DNA of 64,000 nucleotides from Croceicoccus mobilis (GTDB taxonomy: Bacteria > Pseudomonadota > Alphaproteobacteria > Sphingomonadales > Sphingomonadaceae), in assembly GCF_001661965.1 (NCBI RefSeq), contig NZ_LYWZ01000021.1:98097-162096 (forward strand), written 5' to 3'. Of this stretch, positions 1 through 7,776 are shown in pieces (positions within the stretch are counted from its first letter, which is position 1; each line of letters starts with the position of its first letter). The translations under genes and the position numbers were made by a program. The notes under the pieces were generated by a model, which saw nothing but the letters and a program-made list of their open reading frames with translations, ran no database searches and was not told the origin of the DNA.

Positions 1-396
1 CACAAGGGTCGTGCCCGGCAGCGTAAATCCCTGTTCCGGGCCGACGACGTGCACGATGCCCTGTTCGGCATCGGCATCGCCAATATAGCGGATGCCGAAC
101 GAAGGCGCGTTGGATTCCAGCAGTTCGAGCTGCTGCGCGCTTTGCGGATCCGAAATCGGGATCCGGTTGCCCGCGGCGTCGCGGCGCGGCGTGGTGGGAA
201 GGTTGTGATCGGGCACCGCCAGCGTCAGGTCAGGCCGCCTTACGCGGCGGCCGGCGGCGCGCAGCCCTTCGAACGCCTGCGGACTGGTCACTTCGTGGAC
301 AAGGTGCCGATCGATATAGATCAGACAGGTCCCGTCCTCACGGCGGTCGACCACATGCGCGTCCCAGATTTTTTCGTACATTGTACGCGGTGTCAT
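1..396 (-). CDS. leuC: 3-isopropylmalate dehydratase large subunit-like hydratase (LeuC family), 5' part only
   Basis: The reverse strand reads about 132 residues of the N-terminus of a LeuC/aconitase-family large subunit and then leaves the window. Family hallmarks are visible: [20 protein letters not shown], then [13 protein letters not shown], then [19 protein letters not shown]. The [4Fe-4S] cysteines lie further downstream and cannot be checked. The start is the ATG at 396, preceded by a GAAGAAGG ribosome-binding site. It is the last visible gene of an operon whose other members are catabolic (amidase, CoA-transferase, HyuAB, lyase), so it may hydrate a maleate- or citraconate-type diacid, as dimethylmaleate hydratase does, rather than make leucine. 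That role is inference; a biosynthetic leuC cannot be excluded without seeing whether leuD or leuB follows. Confidence 0.85.
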   Translation of the reverse strand, partial: MTPRTMYEKIWDAHVVDRREDGTCLIYIDRHLVHEVTSPQAFEGLRAAGRRVRRPDLTLAVPDHNLPTTPRRDAAGNRIPISDPQSAQQLELLESNAPSFGIRYIGDADAEQGIVHVVGPEQGFTLPGTTLV

Positions 397-471
397 GTTC
401 TTGCCTTCTTCAATCACGGAAATTCAGCGGGCTTTGCAAGCGACGTCGTTCAAAGCTGAGATACTGAACGG

Positions 472-1101
472 CTAGGCTCCCAACTGACGGATAAGCGCAA
501 GCGCCTTGCCCTCGTCGATGACTTCGGCATATTTGGCCTGAAGATCGAACAGATTGGCCTCATGCGGCTCTGGACGCCGGTCGGCGCAGGCATCGCTGAC
601 GACAAAGGGTATGAAACCGTGCTGCAGCGCGTCGAGCGCCGACGCACGCACGCAGCCCGAGGTGGAAAATCCGGTGACGAAAACGGTGTCGATCCCCATG
701 CCGTTAAGCGTGGCCGCCAGCGATGTTCCGAAGAACGCCGAGGCATATTGCTTGGTCACGACAAGGTCGCTCTCGCCCGGACGAAGCGTCGCGGGGAATG
801 CCCCCAGCGGCGAGCCTTTGAGAAAAGCGCGCAGCGCAGGCACCTTGCGGTAGAACTGCCCACCATCCGTTCCGCCGTTCTGGTATTCGACATTCGTGAA
901 GATGACCGGAACGCCCGCATCATGCGCCGCCGCCAGCAGCCTTTCATTGACGGAAAGGGCGGAACCGGCGGCTTCGCAATAGAGGTCCGAGGCAGGATCG
1001 AGGTAGGCGGCTACGACATCGACGATCACCAGCGCGGCCTTTTTGCCGGGCCGCAAATGCCCGTCGAACGCCCCGGCATAGCTCGTCTGCAAATCGCTCA
1101 T
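472..1101 (-). CDS. Isochorismatase-fold amidase (N-carbamoylsarcosine amidase / maleamate amidohydrolase type)
   Basis: A 209-residue cysteine hydrolase. The Asp-Lys-Cys triad is visible as D28 (VIVDVVAAY), K117 (VTKQYASAFFGT) and C150 (STSGCVRASALDA). The GGTDGGQFYRKVP segment and SAFFGT are typical of the N-carbamoylsarcosine amidase and maleamate amidohydrolase (NicF) branch, which hydrolyse a terminal amide or carbamoyl group and release ammonia. The start is the ATG at 1101, which overlaps the stop of the upstream CaiB gene by four bases (ATGA), so the two are translationally coupled. An upstream in-frame extension to 1290 lies inside the CaiB gene and is not used. In this operon it probably acts after HyuAB has opened a cyclic imide or hydantoin. 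The exact substrate is not known. Confidence 0.85.
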   Translation of the reverse strand: MSDLQTSYAGAFDGHLRPGKKAALVIVDVVAAYLDPASDLYCEAAGSALSVNERLLAAAHDAGVPVIFTNVEYQNGGTDGGQFYRKVPALRAFLKGSPLGAFPATLRPGESDLVVTKQYASAFFGTSLAATLNGMGIDTVFVTGFSTSGCVRASALDALQHGFIPFVVSDACADRRPEPHEANLFDLQAKYAEVIDEGKALALIRQLGA

Positions 1102-2321
1102 ATCGCCGATATTTCCTTCAAGCGGTCCATTTCGTCTTCGCTCATGCCCAGCAGTTCGCCATAGACGGCAGCGTTGTCCTGACCGATTTCGGAAGGCGCC
1201 AACGTGCGAATGCCACTTGGCGTATCCGATAGCCTGGGAAAGGCGTTCTGCATCTTGAACTTGCCCCATTTGGGCGAATCGACCTCGCACAATGCTTCGC
1301 GAGCTTCAAAATGCGGATCTTCGAGCATTTCCTGCGCCCGGAAGATCTTCCCGGCCGGCACGCTATGCTCGATCATGAGCTTTTCGATCTCCTCGACAGT
1401 GACGGTGCGGCTCCATTCCGCAATGATCTCGTCGAGTTCAGCCTGGTTGTTGCCCCGCGCGACATGGGTGGAATAGCGCTCGTCAGCGGCCAGTTCCGGC
1501 CTGCCCATGGCATTGCAGAGCCGTGTGAAGACCGCATCCTGGTTAGCGCCGATCAGATATTCGCCATCGCTGCACGGATACACATTAGAAGGCGCCACAC
1601 CTTCGAGAACCGAACCCGTCCGGCGACGGACATGGCCCGAAACCATATATTCTGGCACAAGGCTTTCCATAACCTGCAGCACGGCTTCATACAGCGCGCT
1701 GTCGACGACCTGCCCCTTCCCCGTTCGTTCACGCGCGTGAAGCGCGGCCAGCGCGCCCATACAGCCATAGGTTGCGGCAAGGCTGTCGCCGATAGAGACT
1801 CCCATCCGGCTTGGCGCGCGGTCGGGGTCGCCGACGATATAACGCCAACCGCCCATGGCTTCACCGATGCCGCCGAACCCGGCGCGGCTGGAATAGGGAC
1901 CGTCCTGGCCGTAGCCCGATACTCGCACGATGATCAGGCGCGGATTGATGGCGTGGAGCGCGTCTGGCCCCAGGCCCCATTTTTCCATGGTGCCGGGCTT
2001 GAAGTTCTCGATCAGTATATCGGCCGTGGCGGCCAGCCTGCGAACGATGTCCTGGCCTTCGGCAATCCGCAGATTCGCGGAAACCGATTTCTTGTTGCGG
2101 GCCACGACTTCCCACCAAAGCTTCGCATCGCCGTGGCCCCAGTTGCGCATCGGGTCGCCGCCACTCGACTTGCCATCGGCATCGACGACCTTTGGCGGTT
2201 CGACCTTGATGACCTCTGCGCCCATGTCGCCAAGCAATTGCCCGCAAAACGGTCCCGCAATCAGCTGGCCAAGTTCCACGACCCGGATGCCGGACAACGC
2301 ACCCTTGTTCTCAACACCCAT
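1098..2321 (-). CDS. CaiB/BaiF family (class III) CoA-transferase
   Basis: A full-length 407-residue family III CoA-transferase. The N-terminus (RVVELGQLIAGPFCGQLLGD, then GAEVIKVEPP) and the DILIENFKPGTMEKWGL segment are diagnostic. A conserved aspartate in SIGDSLAATYG is the expected nucleophile that carries the acyl intermediate. These enzymes move CoA from a donor such as succinyl-CoA to a free acid (carnitine, benzylsuccinate, citramalate, itaconate). The start is the ATG at 2321, with AAGGA nine bases upstream. It lies 15 bp after hyuB and overlaps the amidase by 4 bp. In context it probably activates the diacid that the HMG-CoA-lyase-like enzyme then cleaves; this is inference from gene order. 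Confidence 0.9.
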   Translation of the reverse strand: MGVENKGALSGIRVVELGQLIAGPFCGQLLGDMGAEVIKVEPPKVVDADGKSSGGDPMRNWGHGDAKLWWEVVARNKKSVSANLRIAEGQDIVRRLAATADILIENFKPGTMEKWGLGPDALHAINPRLIIVRVSGYGQDGPYSSRAGFGGIGEAMGGWRYIVGDPDRAPSRMGVSIGDSLAATYGCMGALAALHARERTGKGQVVDSALYEAVLQVMESLVPEYMVSGHVRRRTGSVLEGVAPSNVYPCSDGEYLIGANQDAVFTRLCNAMGRPELAADERYSTHVARGNNQAELDEIIAEWSRTVTVEEIEKLMIEHSVPAGKIFRAQEMLEDPHFEAREALCEVDSPKWGKFKMQNAFPRLSDTPSGIRTLAPSEIGQDNAAVYGELLGMSEDEMDRLKEISAI

Positions 2322-2336
2322 TTTCGATCCTTATCT

Positions 2337-4208
2337 TCAAGCGGTTTTGACGTGCTGCCATTCCGGCTGAACGGGAGCGGACAGACCGGTCTCCGCTTCG
2401 CAACCGGCGCGCAGCGCCTCGATGTCCGGGCCATAGTCGAACAAGGGCACCGCCCCGCGCGACTGGCGCATTTCTTCGCGCAGGTTTGCCGTGGCGAGAT
2501 CGTCGACCTCGCCCGCATCGGAGATGACCACGCCATAGGCGCGCGCGCCATCGGCGGTGACCAGCCCCTGCTTGATCTCTTTGGCGACCAGCGCGGGGTC
2601 GCGTTCAAGCGGATCGCCCCAGCCGCCGCCGCCCCAAGTGATGAAATGCAGAATGTCGTTCGCCTCGACTGCAACGTCCTCGACCTTGTTGCCGACCACG
2701 CTCTTCGTGCCGTCGGCCTTTTCGAGGATCTTGCGAGCACGGGCGCCGGGCCGCCCCCCGTTCACACCCCAGGGCGGGACGAACCAGCGATCATCGTGGA
2801 TCGCGATCACGCCGGGTTCAAGGAACCGGTACGACATGACGATACCATTGCCGCCGCGGTGCAGCCCCGCACCGCCCGAATCGGCAACGGTTTCATAACG
2901 TTCGATGACCAGCGGGAAATAGCGCTCGAGGAACTCGTTCGGAACATTGGTAAAGCCCGGCCAGAGCGAATGGCCGTCGGGACCATCGCCCATCGGACGC
3001 CCGGGAATTCCGCCAAAGCCGATCTGGAAGAGCTGGAACCAGTCGCCCTTGCTGTCGGTGCCGGCGTAAAACAGGTGCGGGCTTGACGAAAAGCCTGCGG
3101 CATTGAGGAATTCGGGGGTTTTCTGACCCAGCAATCCGCCAAGAATATCGAATATCCGCCCCAGCGCGTGCGTCCGCCCCGACAATGCGGCGGGGAATTT
3201 CGGCTTGAGCAGCGATCCTTCGGGGATGCGAACTTCGATCAGATCGTAGAATCCGTCGTTGAACAGGATCATCGGATCGAAGACCATGATCATATAGATG
3301 CCGAAGAACATCTTGAACATGTTTTCGTTGAGGTAGAAATTAATCGAGGCGATGCTCTGCGGATCGGTCCCTTCGAAATCGAGGATCACCTTCTCGCCTT
3401 CGCGCCACATCGTGCATTTCAGACGATAGGGGCCAAAGCCCATGCCGTCATCGCAGATATAGTCCTGAAAGCTGACCTTTTCTTCGCTGACCGCCTGCCC
3501 CAGCAGCGTCTTCATCGCGCGGTGATTGCGCGCCAGCAGTTCTTCGGTCGCCGATACATAGGTGTCGATGCCGAAGCGCTCCGCCATTTCCGTGACCCGG
3601 CGCGCGGCCACCCTGCACGATGCGATCAGCGCATTCAGGTCGGCCTTGCACCAGTCGGGCATGCGCGACTGGTGCAGCGCCAGCTTGACGACGTCTTCGT
3701 TATACTCGCCCTTGCGATAGATCTTTACGGGCGGGATCCGCACGCCTTCCTGGAAGATGTTGGTCGCATCGATCGGCATCGATCCCGGCACCTTGCCGCC
3801 AATGTCGGACATATGCCCGAACATGGCGGTATAGGCGAGCAGGCGGCCATCCTCGAAAACGGGCAGCAGGACCAGCCAGTCATTGCTGTGGCTGACCGCG
3901 CCCTGCACCGAATAGGGATCCGACAGGAGGAACATGTCTCCATCCTCGATCGTGCCGGAATAGCCGTCGAGGAAGCCGCCGATGAAAGATCCGAACTGGC
4001 CGACGATCATGCGGCCTTCCGGATCGGCGATCAGCGGGAAGGCATCGCCCTGCTCGCGGATTCCGGGCGACATGGCCGTGCGGACCAGCGTGGCGTCCAT
4101 TTCGATGCGCGCATTGCGCAACGCATTTTCGATCACCTCGAGCGTGACGGGATCGATTGCGACTTTCTGAAAGGGCGTGTCGTTGCTGCGGATGATCTGT
4201 GCAGGCAT
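2337..4208 (-). CDS. hyuB: Hydantoinase B / 5-oxoprolinase family protein
   Basis: A 623-residue HyuB subunit. Recognisable blocks are DPVTLEVIENALRNARIEMD near residue 17, the SPGIREQGDAFPLI region, HSNDWLVLLPVF, GMGFGPYRLKC, and the C-terminal DDRWFVPPWGVNGGRPGA with GGGGWGDPLERD, all standard for the family. HyuA/HyuB pairs form large ATP-dependent complexes that hydrolyse cyclic amides (N-methylhydantoin, 5-oxoproline) or, in relatives, carboxylate ketones such as acetone and acetophenone. Only 15 bp separate it from hyuA upstream and from the CaiB gene downstream, so all are one transcript. The amidase neighbour favours a ring-opening hydrolase over a carboxylase. No third, small carboxylase subunit is seen, which also argues against acetone carboxylase. 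Confidence 0.9.
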   Translation of the reverse strand: MPAQIIRSNDTPFQKVAIDPVTLEVIENALRNARIEMDATLVRTAMSPGIREQGDAFPLIADPEGRMIVGQFGSFIGGFLDGYSGTIEDGDMFLLSDPYSVQGAVSHSNDWLVLLPVFEDGRLLAYTAMFGHMSDIGGKVPGSMPIDATNIFQEGVRIPPVKIYRKGEYNEDVVKLALHQSRMPDWCKADLNALIASCRVAARRVTEMAERFGIDTYVSATEELLARNHRAMKTLLGQAVSEEKVSFQDYICDDGMGFGPYRLKCTMWREGEKVILDFEGTDPQSIASINFYLNENMFKMFFGIYMIMVFDPMILFNDGFYDLIEVRIPEGSLLKPKFPAALSGRTHALGRIFDILGGLLGQKTPEFLNAAGFSSSPHLFYAGTDSKGDWFQLFQIGFGGIPGRPMGDGPDGHSLWPGFTNVPNEFLERYFPLVIERYETVADSGGAGLHRGGNGIVMSYRFLEPGVIAIHDDRWFVPPWGVNGGRPGARARKILEKADGTKSVVGNKVEDVAVEANDILHFITWGGGGWGDPLERDPALVAKEIKQGLVTADGARAYGVVISDAGEVDDLATANLREEMRQSRGAVPLFDYGPDIEALRAGCEAETGLSAPVQPEWQHVKTA

Positions 4209-4223
4209 GGAAGGGCGCTCCGT

Positions 4224-6272
4224 TCAGGCCAGAGTGATGAGCATATTGCCGACAGCGTCGACGGTGCCGATGCAATCGGCTTCAATCAGGGTGGTCGAAT
4301 CCATCTCGGTGACGATCGCCGGCCCCTTGATGACATCGCCTTGCATCAGCTTTGCGCGGTCGTAGATCACCGCTGGCTGGTGACGCCCATCCATCCAGAC
4401 CTCGTGGTCGCGGATCTTGGCGTGCGAAGGATCGCCATTGCCCACCGGCAGCTGTGCCGCAGGGAGGTCCAGCGAACGGCCCAGAGCGACCGCGCGCAGG
4501 TTCACGATCTCGTGATCGCTGTCCATGTTGAAGGTGAAGAGACGGTGGTGCTCGTCATCAAACCGCCGGGTCAGACCTGCGATCCCTTCGGCTTCCAGAT
4601 CGGCCAGCGTGACCGCCATCGGCACTTCGAAAGCCTGGCCCGAATAGCGCAGGTCAATCTCGAAGCTGATTTCGATTTCGGCCCCGTCCGTGCCATCGGC
4701 CTTCAGTTCGTCGCTGATCTGCTCCGCCATTTCCTGGAGTATCCCGGAAAGATCGGAAAGCGTCGTCTGCGATGCCAGCGTGGAGAAGCTGCGCGCCGTT
4801 TCGGTTCGCATCCGCGTCGTTGCATCGCCAAGCGCACACAGCACACCGGGGCTGACCGGCGAAACCGCGGGCCAGCTGCCCATCAGGCGGGCGACGGCAT
4901 TGACATGGATCGGTCCGGCGCCGCCAAAACCCATCAGCGCAAAATGGCGCGGGTCATATCCCTGCTGGACCGAGATCATGCGCAGCGCGCCGAACATGTT
5001 CTCGTTCACGATGTCGATGATGCCGCGCGCCGCCTCGTAAAGGTCGATGCCCAGCGTATCGGCAATGGTCTGCACCGCCTTGATGGACCCTTCCCGGTCA
5101 AGCTTGAAGCTCCCGCCCAGCAAGGCTTCGGGCAGATAGCCCAGCACGACATTCGCATCCGTCACGGTGGGCAGAGTGCCGCCCTTGCCATAGGCGACCG
5201 GCCCCGGCACCGCGCCCGCCGACTGCGGTCCGACGCGCAGGGCCCCGGTCAGTTCCGGCACATAGGCGATCGATCCGCCGCCCGCACCCACGGTCTTTAC
5301 ATCCAGAGCGGATGCACGGACCGAAAGATGTCCGACTTCGGTGGTGCGCACGCGGCGCGCCTCCAGGTTTTCGATCAACGCGACATCGGTGGATGTTCCG
5401 CCCACGTCGAGCGTCAGTATGTTTTCGATCCCTGCATTGCGGCCGACCCAGATCGCGCCGGTCACGCCCCCCGCGGGACCTGACATCAGCAGGGAAACAG
5501 GGTGCTCCTCGGATTTCTCCGAGGTCATCAGGCCGCCGTCGGAGCGCAGCAGCGACAGGCTGCCCGCCATTCCCGCATCGCGCAGTCTTGCGCGCAGGTT
5601 GCGGACATAGCGCCCCACCACGGGCCGCACCGCCGCATTGGCCACGGTGGTCAGGGTTCGTTCGTATTCCTGCATTTCCGGCAAGACGATGTGGCTGAGC
5701 GAAACGGGAACATCGGGCACGATCTCTGCCGCGAGCTCGGCCACGCGCAATTCGTGCGCGCCGTTGAGATAGGCATTCATCAGGCTGACGGTGATCGCCT
5801 CGACGCCCTGTGCCTTCAGTCTGTGCAGCTGGGCGCGGATATCGTCATCGTCGATCGGACGAAGCTCCTCGCCCCTGGCATTCATGCGGCCCTCGATCTC
5901 GAACGTGTCTTCAAGCGCGGCCAGCGGCTCGGGCTTGGGCCAGACGATCCAGCCGGCAAGCCCGCCGGGAACGAAGCTGCGGGCGATCTGCATGATCTGC
6001 CGGTAACCTTCGGTCACGATCAGGCCGACGCGCGCGCCCTTTCCTTCGAGCACCGCATTGGTTGCCACGGTGGTGCCGTGCAGGAATATCTCCACATCGG
6101 AAGGCTGGATTCCCGCCTTGGCGCAGATTTCGGTGACGCCGTTCAGAATACCTTCCGAACTGTCATGCGGCGTCGACGGGGTCTTGTGACGCCAGAAACC
6201 GCTCGTTTCCTGATCGAACAAAAGCAGGTCGGTAAAGGTACCCCCTACGTCAACCCCAAGACGATAACTCAT
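4224..6272 (-). CDS. hyuA: Hydantoinase A / 5-oxoprolinase family protein (ATP-binding subunit)
   Basis: A 682-residue HyuA subunit. The N-terminal GVDVGGTFTDLLLFD is the phosphate-binding loop of the actin/hexokinase-like fold. HGTTVATNAVLEGKGARVGL, LLRSDGGLMTSE, TLDVGGTSTDVALI and GFGGAGPIHVNAVAR follow in the normal family order. It partners HyuB for ATP-driven cleavage of a cyclic amide or imide. The start is the ATG at 6272, which overlaps the stop of the upstream lyase gene by four bases (ATGA). The longer in-frame extension to 6545 is rejected because it translates the lyase gene in a wrong frame. Substrate specificity cannot be read from the sequence. Confidence 0.9.
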   Translation of the reverse strand: MSYRLGVDVGGTFTDLLLFDQETSGFWRHKTPSTPHDSSEGILNGVTEICAKAGIQPSDVEIFLHGTTVATNAVLEGKGARVGLIVTEGYRQIMQIARSFVPGGLAGWIVWPKPEPLAALEDTFEIEGRMNARGEELRPIDDDDIRAQLHRLKAQGVEAITVSLMNAYLNGAHELRVAELAAEIVPDVPVSLSHIVLPEMQEYERTLTTVANAAVRPVVGRYVRNLRARLRDAGMAGSLSLLRSDGGLMTSEKSEEHPVSLLMSGPAGGVTGAIWVGRNAGIENILTLDVGGTSTDVALIENLEARRVRTTEVGHLSVRASALDVKTVGAGGGSIAYVPELTGALRVGPQSAGAVPGPVAYGKGGTLPTVTDANVVLGYLPEALLGGSFKLDREGSIKAVQTIADTLGIDLYEAARGIIDIVNENMFGALRMISVQQGYDPRHFALMGFGGAGPIHVNAVARLMGSWPAVSPVSPGVLCALGDATTRMRTETARSFSTLASQTTLSDLSGILQEMAEQISDELKADGTDGAEIEISFEIDLRYSGQAFEVPMAVTLADLEAEGIAGLTRRFDDEHHRLFTFNMDSDHEIVNLRAVALGRSLDLPAAQLPVGNGDPSHAKIRDHEVWMDGRHQPAVIYDRAKLMQGDVIKGPAIVTEMDSTTLIEADCIGTVDAVGNMLITLA

Positions 6273-7192
6273 CGCTGTTCCTTTGCTGTGTTCTGATCTG
6301 CCGGAGGAAAGGTCCCGGCGCGACTGACCATGGCCGGCAATTCCCGGCCCATCTGGGCCTTGAGCCAACCCGCCATCGAGATCGTCCTGTCGAGGTCGAA
6401 GTCCACCGGCACATGCGACCGGCCAAGCATGTAAAGCAGGTCTTCGGTGGCGATGTTGCCGGTTGCGGCCGGGGCGAAGGGGCATCCGCCGATGCCGCCC
6501 ACCGCACTGTCCAGCGTCGCGGCGCCGGCCTGCACTGCCGCCCATGCATTCGCGATGCCGGTGTTGCGGGTGTTGTGCAGGTGGACGCGTATCGGAATGC
6601 CGTCGGTCACCGCAGCCACGGCGGTGACCAGATCGTAAACCTGCTGCGGAACGGCCACTCCGATTGTATCGGCCAAGGCGATTTCGCGGGGCGCCGCCTC
6701 GGCCAGGATGCGGGCCATTCGCACGACATGCTCCGGATCGACCTCACCCTCGAACGGGCAGCCGAAGGCCGCCCCGATCGTAACCTGCGCGCTGCGTGCG
6801 GCAGCCTTGGCGCCGCGCACAACATCTGCGGCAACATCGACCGATTCCATCGATTGCTGCCGCTGGTTGCGCTGGGCGAATTCGTCCGAGGCGACGCAAA
6901 CTGCACCAATTTCATCGATTCGGGTGGCCAGCGCGCGGTCAAGCCCCTTGAGATTGAGGACAAGGCCTATTGTCGTCACGCCATCGGGCAAAGACAGGCC
7001 CTCGATGACTTCCTCGGCATTCGCCATCTGAGGAACGCGATCGCCGCGAACGAAACTCGCGACCTCGATCCGGCGCGCGCCAGCGTCCACCATACCCTCG
7101 ATCAGAGCGATCTTTTGAGCCGTGGTGAAAAGCTGCTTTTCGTTTTGCAGCCCATCGCGCGGCGCCACCTCGACGATTTCAATTCCCGACAA
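6269..7192 (-). CDS. Hydroxymethylglutaryl-CoA lyase family protein (HMGL-like domain, DRE-TIM superfamily)
   Basis: A 307-residue TIM-barrel lyase. Catalytic features are present: VAPRDGLQNEKQ (Arg-Asp pair), the metal-binding HLHNTRNTG, and the C-terminal cysteine loop GGIGGCPFAPAATGN. The usual SFVSPKWVPQMAD loop reads SFVRGDRVPQMAN instead, which suggests a substrate other than HMG-CoA, for example a citramalyl- or alkylmalyl-CoA (known for HMGL-like enzymes of itaconate-type pathways). The start codon is TTG at 7192, chosen because a near-perfect AGGAGGT sits eight bases upstream and no ATG fits. It is the first gene of the operon, and its promoter must lie in the 584-bp gap shared with the divergent TonB receptor. 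Confidence 0.87.
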   Translation of the reverse strand: MSGIEIVEVAPRDGLQNEKQLFTTAQKIALIEGMVDAGARRIEVASFVRGDRVPQMANAEEVIEGLSLPDGVTTIGLVLNLKGLDRALATRIDEIGAVCVASDEFAQRNQRQQSMESVDVAADVVRGAKAAARSAQVTIGAAFGCPFEGEVDPEHVVRMARILAEAAPREIALADTIGVAVPQQVYDLVTAVAAVTDGIPIRVHLHNTRNTGIANAWAAVQAGAATLDSAVGGIGGCPFAPAATGNIATEDLLYMLGRSHVPVDFDLDRTISMAGWLKAQMGRELPAMVSRAGTFPPADQNTAKEQR

Positions 7193-7216
7193 CTCGCGTC
7201 ACCTCCTCGTATCGCA

Positions 7217-7232
7217 TTTATGTATGCATAAA
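7217..7232. promoter_or_regulatory. Putative operator, copy 1 (palindrome TTTATGTATGCATAAA)
   Basis: A 16-bp near-perfect palindrome (7 of 8 arm positions pair), 25 bp upstream of the TTG start of the lyase gene. Its size and central TATGCATA-like core resemble operators of GntR/FadR-type regulators, but no regulator gene is in the window, so the family assignment is a guess. Confidence 0.5.
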
Positions 7233-7280
7233 CTCCACATGTAAACCCGAAATCGCACCCATTATCTCGGAAATACTAAT

Positions 7281-7296
7281 TTTAAGCATACATATA
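7281..7296. promoter_or_regulatory. Putative operator, copy 2 (TTTAAGCATACATATA)
   Basis: Matches the reverse complement of copy 1 at 14 of 16 positions. The two copies are 64 bp apart, close to six helical turns, so both would face the same side of DNA, as expected for cooperative binding or looping. Confidence 0.45.
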
Positions 7297-7776
7297 TTGC
7301 GACATCATGCTTCTGCACCTGCCACGGCCGCACGGACCGCAAGCACTGATCAAATTATGCACGGCCTCACGCCCTCACATTCAGTCCGATTGTGCGCTCA
7401 CCCTTCGCTTCACTGGCTGCGCGCTATTTTGCCGGCCCGCGGTGAATCGAGTAATCAAAGAACTGACCGGTCGAAACGGGTGCCACGCAAACGCTAGACA
7501 GGGCCTAAAATTGCATACCTGAATCGATTGAACTGTGTTTCGCGGAAGGCGTTCACACGAAACCCATGTCACAGCTATGCGTGCTCAAAAAATCCATAAT
7601 TGGGCGCATTATTGAAACGATAAACTGACGAGCGCTCGGTGTGCGAGTTATGCGATCTAAGCCTCTTGTCAAAGGTCTGGACGTCCCGTTTTGTATACTT
7701 TCCATGAATTCAGATCCCGCGGCTAAAGACATTTGCGCGGGCAGAGAAACCAGCTAACAAACAATGTGAGGGACAT

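Larger units (their letters stand above)
7193..7776. promoter_or_regulatory. Divergent intergenic control region (lyase operon / TonB receptor)
   Basis: A 584-bp gap without a convincing gene between two divergent start codons. It is more AT-rich than its surroundings and must hold both promoters. Two copies of a 16-bp palindrome lie close to the lyase start (annotated separately). Near the receptor end a TTGTCA (7666) and a TATACT (7694) can be seen, but their 22-bp spacing is too long for a standard promoter. The receptor has a GAGGGA ribosome site just before its ATG. Confidence 0.6.

Noticed and set aside
1..396. Treating the left-edge gene simply as leucine biosynthesis leuC.
   Set aside because: The family assignment stands, but its operon partners are catabolic, so the biosynthetic role is not assumed.
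3168..5483. A 771-codon plus-strand open frame opposite hyuB/hyuA.
   Set aside because: It is rich in His, Arg and Asp, with no domain, and spans two real genes and their junction. It is the usual antisense shadow of GC-rich coding DNA.
7666..7699. TTGTCA and TATACT as a promoter for the TonB receptor.
   Set aside because: The spacer is 22 bp, well outside the 16-18 bp range. The real promoter may be near but is not clear.
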